Source: Xenorhabdus beddingii (GTDB taxonomy: Bacteria > Pseudomonadota > Gammaproteobacteria > Enterobacterales > Enterobacteriaceae). From it: 48,081 bases of DNA. The notes under the pieces are model-generated. The model worked only from the letters and a program-made list of their open reading frames with translations, made no database searches and was not told the origin of the DNA. Positions 43,643 through 48,081 of the stretch are shown here, one piece after another. Every line of letters begins with the position of its first letter. The first letter of the stretch is position 1. The DNA is taken from the NCBI RefSeq assembly GCF_002127545.1, contig NZ_MUBK01000029.1, positions 1-48,081 on the forward strand, written 5' to 3'. Position numbers and translations under genes: made by a program.

Positions 43643-43676
43643 AAAAACGCCACAAGATTCATCTAGTGGCGTTTTT
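43643..43676. terminator. Bidirectional terminator between yijD and trmA
   Basis: AAAAACGCCAC/GTGGCGTTTTT is a perfect 11-bp stem with a 12-nt loop and T-rich flanks on both strands. Confidence 0.9.
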
Positions 43677-43713
43677 GTTTTTCAGTCAGCAGGTGAGGGC
43701 AATTGAGTGATGG

Positions 43714-44814
43714 TTAGGTTCTTTTTTCCAGCAGCACACCACATTCCATATGATGGGTATAAGGGAATTGATCAAAAAGAGCCAGTTTGCTGACCTGATG
43801 CGTTTGTGTCAGTGTTTCCAGATTCCGGCAGAGTGTTTCCGGATTGCAGGAGATATACAGGATACATGGATATGCCTGAACCATTTTGAGCGTATCTTCA
43901 TCCAGACCACTGCGGGGCGGGTCAACAAAAATGGTGTCACATTGATAACTCTTTAAGTCAATGCCTTGCAGTCGATTGAATTCTCGCTCTCCATTCATTG
44001 CCTGTGTAAATTCTTCTGCCGACATACGGATAATCTGAACATTATCAATCTGGTTCGCTGCGATATTAAACTGCGCAGCAGCAACCGAGGGTTTGGCAAT
44101 TTCTGTTGCCAGTACCCGATCAAAATTCTGTGCCAGCGCCAGAGAAAAGTTGCCATTGCCACAATAAAGTTCCAGCAGATCGCCTTTAGAGCCGTTGGTG
44201 ACATTAATCGCCCATTCCAACATATGGATATTGATGCTGGCATTCGGCTGTGTGAAGCTATTTTCAACCTGACGGTAGATCATGTTCTTACCTGCAACCG
44301 GTAATTCTTCATCTATATAGTCATGGTCGAGCATGATTTTGGTTTTTGCAGCACGTCCAATAAGCTGGACATCAAATCCTTCCGCCGTTAATTGGCTGCG
44401 CAGAACGATGGCATGTTCACGCCACTCATCCCCCAGTTTTTTATGATAAAGCAGGGAAACAATCATTTTGTTGCTGCGGGTGGAAAGGTAATCCACCTGA
44501 AACAGTTTGTGACGTAATACGGGATTCTCTTTTACGCCAGCAATGATCGCCTGCATCATGTTATTGATGAGTTGATTGGCAACGGGAAATTGATCAATAC
44601 GGATACGCTGCTTAGTCTGTTGATCAAACATGATATGGTAGAGGTCATCTTCCTCATGCCAGATACGGAATTCTGCCCGCATTCTGTAATGTGATGCAGG
44701 GGAACGGAAAACTTCAGGCTCAGGTGCGCTAAAGGGGATCATCATTCCTTTTAGACGATGGACCTTCTCCATCAATTGGTTTTCATAATTTTCCGTTGGC
44801 AAGGCATTCTGCAT
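43714..44814 (-). CDS. trmA: tRNA (uracil-5-)-methyltransferase TrmA
   Basis: This enzyme methylates U54 of tRNA (and U341 of tmRNA in E. coli). It has 366 residues, as in E. coli. The S-adenosylmethionine loop is [26 protein letters not shown] is motif IV, and the nucleophilic Cys lies in [27 protein letters not shown] near the N-terminus belongs to the RNA-binding part. It is divergent from btuB across 256 bp, as in E. coli. Confidence 0.96.
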   Translation of the reverse strand: MQNALPTENYENQLMEKVHRLKGMMIPFSAPEPEVFRSPASHYRMRAEFRIWHEEDDLYHIMFDQQTKQRIRIDQFPVANQLINNMMQAIIAGVKENPVLRHKLFQVDYLSTRSNKMIVSLLYHKKLGDEWREHAIVLRSQLTAEGFDVQLIGRAAKTKIMLDHDYIDEELPVAGKNMIYRQVENSFTQPNASINIHMLEWAINVTNGSKGDLLELYCGNGNFSLALAQNFDRVLATEIAKPSVAAAQFNIAANQIDNVQIIRMSAEEFTQAMNGEREFNRLQGIDLKSYQCDTIFVDPPRSGLDEDTLKMVQAYPCILYISCNPETLCRNLETLTQTHQVSKLALFDQFPYTHHMECGVLLEKRT

Positions 44815-44864
44815 TATCTGGCTCTCATAGGGTCGCGTGAAGAAAAATTTCCGAGCGGCATTGT

Positions 44865-44898
44865 AGGTGAAGAGTAAAGGCAGGTGAAGAGTAAAGGT
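44865..44898. repeat. 17-bp tandem duplication between trmA and btuB
   Basis: Two copies of AGGTGAAGAGTAAAGG(C/T) lie at 44865-44881 and 44882-44898, in the stretch where the trmA promoter is expected. Confidence 0.88.
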
Positions 44899-44915
44899 AG
44901 GGGAAGCATAAAGGA

Positions 44916-45017
44916 TGTCCAGTTTTCTGGTCTATCAACCCCTTTTTTTGAGGGTAGGGACTCTGGACACTCTACGGTCTTCACCGTAGCATGACCCTGA
45001 TAGTTAAGCGCAGAGTC
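44916..45017 (+). other. btuB leader with competing complementary segments
   Basis: Several pairings are possible in this leader. CCAG-TTTT-CTGG is a local hairpin (44919-44930). TGTCCAG (44916-44922) pairs CTGGACA (44963-44969). CTATCA (44932-44937) pairs TGATAG (44998-45003). GACTCTG (44959-44965) pairs CAGAGTC (45011-45017). CTACGGT-CTTC-ACCGTAG is a perfect hairpin (44972-44989). Some exclude each other, as in a switching leader, but no cobalamin-riboswitch B12 box is seen, and the TGTCCAG inverted ends could instead mark a small IS-derived scar. No role is known. Confidence 0.4.
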
Positions 45018-45070
45018 GTTAGAGATATAGCCATTCGATATTACATTCACTCTTTCTCATCACAAATCTT

Positions 45071-46900
45071 ATGACAAATAAAAAACCTATTCTTTTATCT
45101 GTGGCGGTACTTTCTGGCTGGAGCCATGTTGCAGTTGCTGATAATCAAGATCCGTTGGTGGTTACTGCCAATCGCTTTAAGCAGCCCATTTCTTCAGTTT
45201 TGGCCCCCATGACGGTAGTGACGCGTGAAGATATCGATCGTTGGCAATCCAGCAGCTTAGTGGATGTTTTGCGCCGTTTGCCCAGTGTTGATATTGCGCA
45301 GAATGGCGGTATTGGGCAGCACTCTTCTTTATTTGTCCGTGGCACGAATTCAAGTCACACCTTGGTGCTGGTGGATGGAATTCGGTTGAATCAGGCTGGC
45401 ATCACGGGATCGGCTGATTTTAGCCAAATCCCAATCCCAATGGTGCAAAGAATAGAGTATATCCGTGGTGCCCGTTCTGCCGTATATGGTTCTGATGCTA
45501 TCGGTGGGGTGATCAATATCATAACAAAGCGAGAACAGCGGGGAACAACACTGAGTGCGGGATTCGGCTCGAATGGATATCAGAATTACACTGGTTCGAC
45601 ACAACAAGAATTGGGTGAAAATACGTTATTAACCGCCGCCGCAGGTTATATCTATACCAAAGGGTTTGATGTGATAGTTGATGGTAAAACAGGGGGATAT
45701 CGTCAGCCAGATCGTGATGGCTTTATGAGTAAAATGCTGTGGTTGGAAATAGATCATAAAATAAATGAACAAATTAGCGGATTTGCCAGAGCCTATGGGT
45801 TTAATAATCGGACGGCTTATGATGCATGGAATCTCGGCGATACAGATACTCGCGAATTATTTAGCCGTACCTATGATGCTGGCATTCAATTTAATCAAGG
45901 CACTTATTCTTCTCAATTCATTACTAGTTACAGCCATGTCAAAGATTACAATTATGCTCCTAATTATGGGCGTTATGGTAAAAACTCCAGTCTGAGTGAT
46001 TCAAAACAATACAATGCCCAATGGGGAAATACGTGGCAGGTTGGTCATGGTGCAATCAGTAGTGGGATTGATTGGAAAAGAGAATCGGTTGCCGCAGGTT
46101 CCAATAACATCCCTGTACAAAAAAATGTTGATAATACGGGACTATATTTAACTGCACAGCAAAAGGTTCAGGATGTCATTTTAGAAGGTGCTGTGCGTTC
46201 AGATCACCATTCTGAATATGACTGGAATACTACGTGGCAAACCGGAATCGGCTGGGAATTTACTGATGGTTATCGTTTTATCACTTCGTATGGAACGGCA
46301 TTCAAGGCTCCTACCTTGAGTCAGCTTTATAGTAAATGGGGAAGTGAGGATCTGGCACCAGAAAAAAGCAAGCAATGGGAAATCGGAATGGAAGGGTTGA
46401 CTGGGGCACTTAATTGGCGTTTGTCTGCTTATCGTAACGATATTGAACAATTGATAGATTTTACCAATAACCATTATAAAAATATGGGTAAAGCAAAAAT
46501 AAAAGGGGCTGAGTGGACGGGAACAATCGATACCGGCCTATTTCAGCATCAATTAACCTTACAGTATGTTGATCCGCGAGATGGCAATAATCAGCCATTA
46601 ATCCGCAGGGCTAAGCAGCAAGTTAAATACCAGTTAGACTGGGGAGCTCTCAATGTCGATTGGGGAATCACTTACCAATATCTTGGTCAGCGTTACGATC
46701 AGGTTCATAGCGTATTTCCTGCGAAAACCGTGAAGTTAGGGGGCGTAAGTTTATGGGATATCAACGCTTCATATCCAATCTCTGACCACCTTACAATACG
46801 TGCTAGAATAGCTAATCTGTTTGATAAAAATTATGAGACAGCCTATGGCTATCGCACCCCGGGAAGAGAATATTACCTCACTGGCAGTTACAACTTCTGA
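45071..46900 (+). CDS. btuB: Outer-membrane vitamin B12 receptor BtuB
   Basis: This TonB-dependent beta-barrel takes up cobalamin. It has 609 residues against 614 in E. coli. Residues 1-23 are a signal peptide ending HVAVA. The TonB box DPLVVTA lies at 27-33, and the plug (about 30-160) includes [37 protein letters not shown] and [19 protein letters not shown]. The barrel ends in SYNF, the terminal Phe needed for assembly by Bam. Barrel loops differ more from E. coli than the plug does. Its last 56 bp overlap the chosen murI start. Confidence 0.96.
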   Translation: MTNKKPILLSVAVLSGWSHVAVADNQDPLVVTANRFKQPISSVLAPMTVVTREDIDRWQSSSLVDVLRRLPSVDIAQNGGIGQHSSLFVRGTNSSHTLVLVDGIRLNQAGITGSADFSQIPIPMVQRIEYIRGARSAVYGSDAIGGVINIITKREQRGTTLSAGFGSNGYQNYTGSTQQELGENTLLTAAAGYIYTKGFDVIVDGKTGGYRQPDRDGFMSKMLWLEIDHKINEQISGFARAYGFNNRTAYDAWNLGDTDTRELFSRTYDAGIQFNQGTYSSQFITSYSHVKDYNYAPNYGRYGKNSSLSDSKQYNAQWGNTWQVGHGAISSGIDWKRESVAAGSNNIPVQKNVDNTGLYLTAQQKVQDVILEGAVRSDHHSEYDWNTTWQTGIGWEFTDGYRFITSYGTAFKAPTLSQLYSKWGSEDLAPEKSKQWEIGMEGLTGALNWRLSAYRNDIEQLIDFTNNHYKNMGKAKIKGAEWTGTIDTGLFQHQLTLQYVDPRDGNNQPLIRRAKQQVKYQLDWGALNVDWGITYQYLGQRYDQVHSVFPAKTVKLGGVSLWDINASYPISDHLTIRARIANLFDKNYETAYGYRTPGREYYLTGSYNF

Positions 46901-47708
46901 TTTAAACAAAACCGCCCGTCCAACGATTCTGGTGTTTGATTCTGGAGTGGGCGGTTTATCTGTCTATCAAGAGATCCGACAGTTACTGCCTGATCTCCAC
47001 TATATATATGCTTTCGATAATGAAGCATTCCCCTATGGAGAAAAAACGGCTGAAGTGATTATCGAAAGAGTCGTTCAGGTTGTTGATACTATTCAGAGAA
47101 AACACCCTTTGGCCGTTGTCGTTATCGCTTGTAATACCGCCAGTACCGTCAGTTTGCCTGCTTTGCGTGAACGTTTTTCCTTTCCTGTTGTGGGGGTTGT
47201 ACCTGCAATTAAACCCGCCGCAAAACTGAGTTGTAATCGTGTCGTAGGATTATTGGCGACACGAGCTACGGTGAACCGTGACTATACCAAAGAATTAATT
47301 ACCCGATTTGCTACAGATTGTCAGGTCTACTCAATAGGCTCGGCTGAGCTGGTGGAATTGGCTGAAAGGAAACTGCATGGTAAGGATGTTTCACTAAAAG
47401 AGTTGGAACAAATATTGAAACCGTGGTTGAGAATGAAAGAACCGCCGGATACGGTCATTTTAGGTTGTACCCATTTTCCTTTAATAGCAGAAGAGCTTTC
47501 ACAAGTGCTGCCTGACGGGACAAGATTAATTGATTCGGGCGCGGCGATTGCCCGTAGAACGGCGTGGTTGATTAAAAATCAGGATAATTTGTTTTTAACA
47601 ACGGTAGATAACGTGGCTTATTGCACGAAGATAGAACCAAATAATGAAGCATTGTGTCCCGTTTTACGCGAATATGGCTTCCTTATGCTCGAAAAACTAC
47701 CAACTTAA
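46845..47708 (+). CDS. murI: Glutamate racemase
   Basis: This cofactor-free racemase makes D-glutamate for peptidoglycan. It has 287 residues from ATG 46845, against 285 in E. coli. Catalytic Cys residues lie in [16 protein letters not shown] and [30 protein letters not shown] and [13 protein letters not shown] bind substrate. The start is uncertain because the gene opens inside btuB without a clear ribosome site; ATG 46833 and TTG 46821 are alternatives. The overlap with btuB also occurs in E. coli and implies coupling. The rrn promoters begin 52 bp after its stop. Confidence 0.95.
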   Translation: MAIAPREENITSLAVTTSDLNKTARPTILVFDSGVGGLSVYQEIRQLLPDLHYIYAFDNEAFPYGEKTAEVIIERVVQVVDTIQRKHPLAVVVIACNTASTVSLPALRERFSFPVVGVVPAIKPAAKLSCNRVVGLLATRATVNRDYTKELITRFATDCQVYSIGSAELVELAERKLHGKDVSLKELEQILKPWLRMKEPPDTVILGCTHFPLIAEELSQVLPDGTRLIDSGAAIARRTAWLIKNQDNLFLTTVDNVAYCTKIEPNNEALCPVLREYGFLMLEKLPT

Positions 47709-47759
47709 GTGCAATTTGGTGTAATAATCACCGGTCAGTAATTTTTTTCAAAAAAACTA

Positions 47760-47787
47760 TTGTCAGGCGCGGAAAACTCCCTATAAT
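47760..47787 (+). promoter_or_regulatory. rrn P1 promoter
   Basis: TTGTCA (47760-47765), 16 bp, TATAAT (47782-47787), followed by GCGCCACCACTGAC, is almost the same as E. coli rrnB P1, including the GC-rich discriminator that confers stringent control. A run of T and A tracts (47741-47757) upstream fits an UP element. Confidence 0.95.
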
Positions 47788-47858
47788 GCGCCACCACTGA
47801 CCGACGCTGAGCTGCAACATGCCGCGAAGGCCAGGGGAAGGAAAGCGAAAATAAACGC

Positions 47859-47886
47859 TTGACTCCGGAGGCGAAAAGCGTAAGAT
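47859..47886 (+). promoter_or_regulatory. rrn P2 promoter
   Basis: TTGACT (47859-47864), 16 bp, TAAGAT (47881-47886) lies 99 bp downstream of P1, as in E. coli rrn operons. Confidence 0.85.
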
Positions 47887-47901
47887 ACGCAGCCTCGCAA
47901 C

Positions 47902-48081
47902 CCGGAACGAATGTCCGGTTGCCAACGCTCTTTAACAAATTAATCAGACAATCTGTGTGGGCACTCGCAAGACCCTATCTGACGCCGAAAGGCGAAAAAG
48001 ATTAAACAAGTCTTGAAGAGTGACTAAAACAGTTAATTCATTACGAACTAACAGTAAACAATTCTTTGAGCATCAAACCTT
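47902..48081 (+). other. rRNA operon leader with antitermination site; 16S gene just outside
   Basis: A boxB-like hairpin (CGGA/TCCG, 47903-47917) precedes boxA GCTCTTTAACAA (47927-47938), which recruits NusB-NusE. CAGACAATCTGTGTGGGCAC and the final ATTCTTTGAGCATCAAAC match the E. coli rrn leader just before 16S rRNA. In E. coli the mature 16S 5' end follows within about 20 bp, so the gene starts past base 48081. Confidence 0.93.

Noticed and set aside
44972-44989. GAAGACC on the minus strand resembling part of a B12 box
   Set aside because: It is on the wrong strand for btuB and arises from a self-complementary hairpin; the rest of the box is missing.
48060-48081. 5' end of 16S rRNA inside the window
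   Set aside because: The sequence still matches the leader before the mature 5' end; the diagnostic AGAGTTTGATC is not reached.

Overview
The window is a chromosomal segment of an enterobacterium, most like Xenorhabdus (Morganellaceae, close to Photorhabdus). This rests on protein resemblance and gene order recalled from memory; no database was searched. From about 3.2 kb to the right end the order follows the E. coli 87-90 min region: fieF-pfkA-sbp-tpiA-yiiQ-yiiR-fpr-glpK-glpF-zapB-rraA-menA-hslU-hslV-ftsN-cytR-priA-rpmE-metJ-metB-metL, then ppc, metF, argE, argC-argB-argG-argH, oxyR, sthA, fabR, yijD, trmA, btuB, murI and the leader of a ribosomal RNA operon. The 16S gene itself should begin just past the last base.

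Accessory material sits at the joints of this backbone. (1) 1-3.1 kb holds the right part of an IS200/IS605-type element whose transposase has an in-frame TGA, a two-gene phospholipid module (acyltransferase plus CdsA-like cytidylyltransferase), and a toxin-antitoxin-like pair (RHH-like protein plus PemK/MazF-like protein) preceded by two 21-23 bp palindromes. (2) 16.6-18.2 kb, between hslV and ftsN, holds a polyol-type MFS transporter beside a decayed fragment of a short-chain dehydrogenase, probably the remains of a sugar-alcohol utilisation locus. (3) 30.4-33.9 kb holds an MFS transporter with a histidine-rich loop, metF in an orientation different from E. coli, an ERIC repeat lying in the metF leader, and a DUF3800 gene. 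Genes found here in E. coli but absent include cdh, glpX, uspD, yiiX, katG and gldA.

Regulation that can be read directly: a sigma-32 type promoter for hslVU; tandem met boxes before metB and before metF; paired ARG boxes between argE and argC; a CRP-like site in the glpFK leader; and rrn P1 and P2 promoters with boxA. Intrinsic terminators are seen after tpiA, zapB, hslU, the polyol transporter/ftsN, rpmE/metJ, ppc, metF and yijD/trmA. The btuB leader lacks a recognisable cobalamin riboswitch but contains several mutually exclusive complementary segments.

A pattern cutting across the window is the number of short head-to-tail duplications (15-19 bp units, 2 to 5 copies). Most lie just after a stop codon, beside a terminator or at a start codon; eight loci were found in 48 kb. 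I see no CRISPR array, prophage, tRNA gene or clearly new multi-gene system. The best leads for something undescribed are the TA operator pair, the btuB leader, the DUF3800 gene and the duplication pattern.
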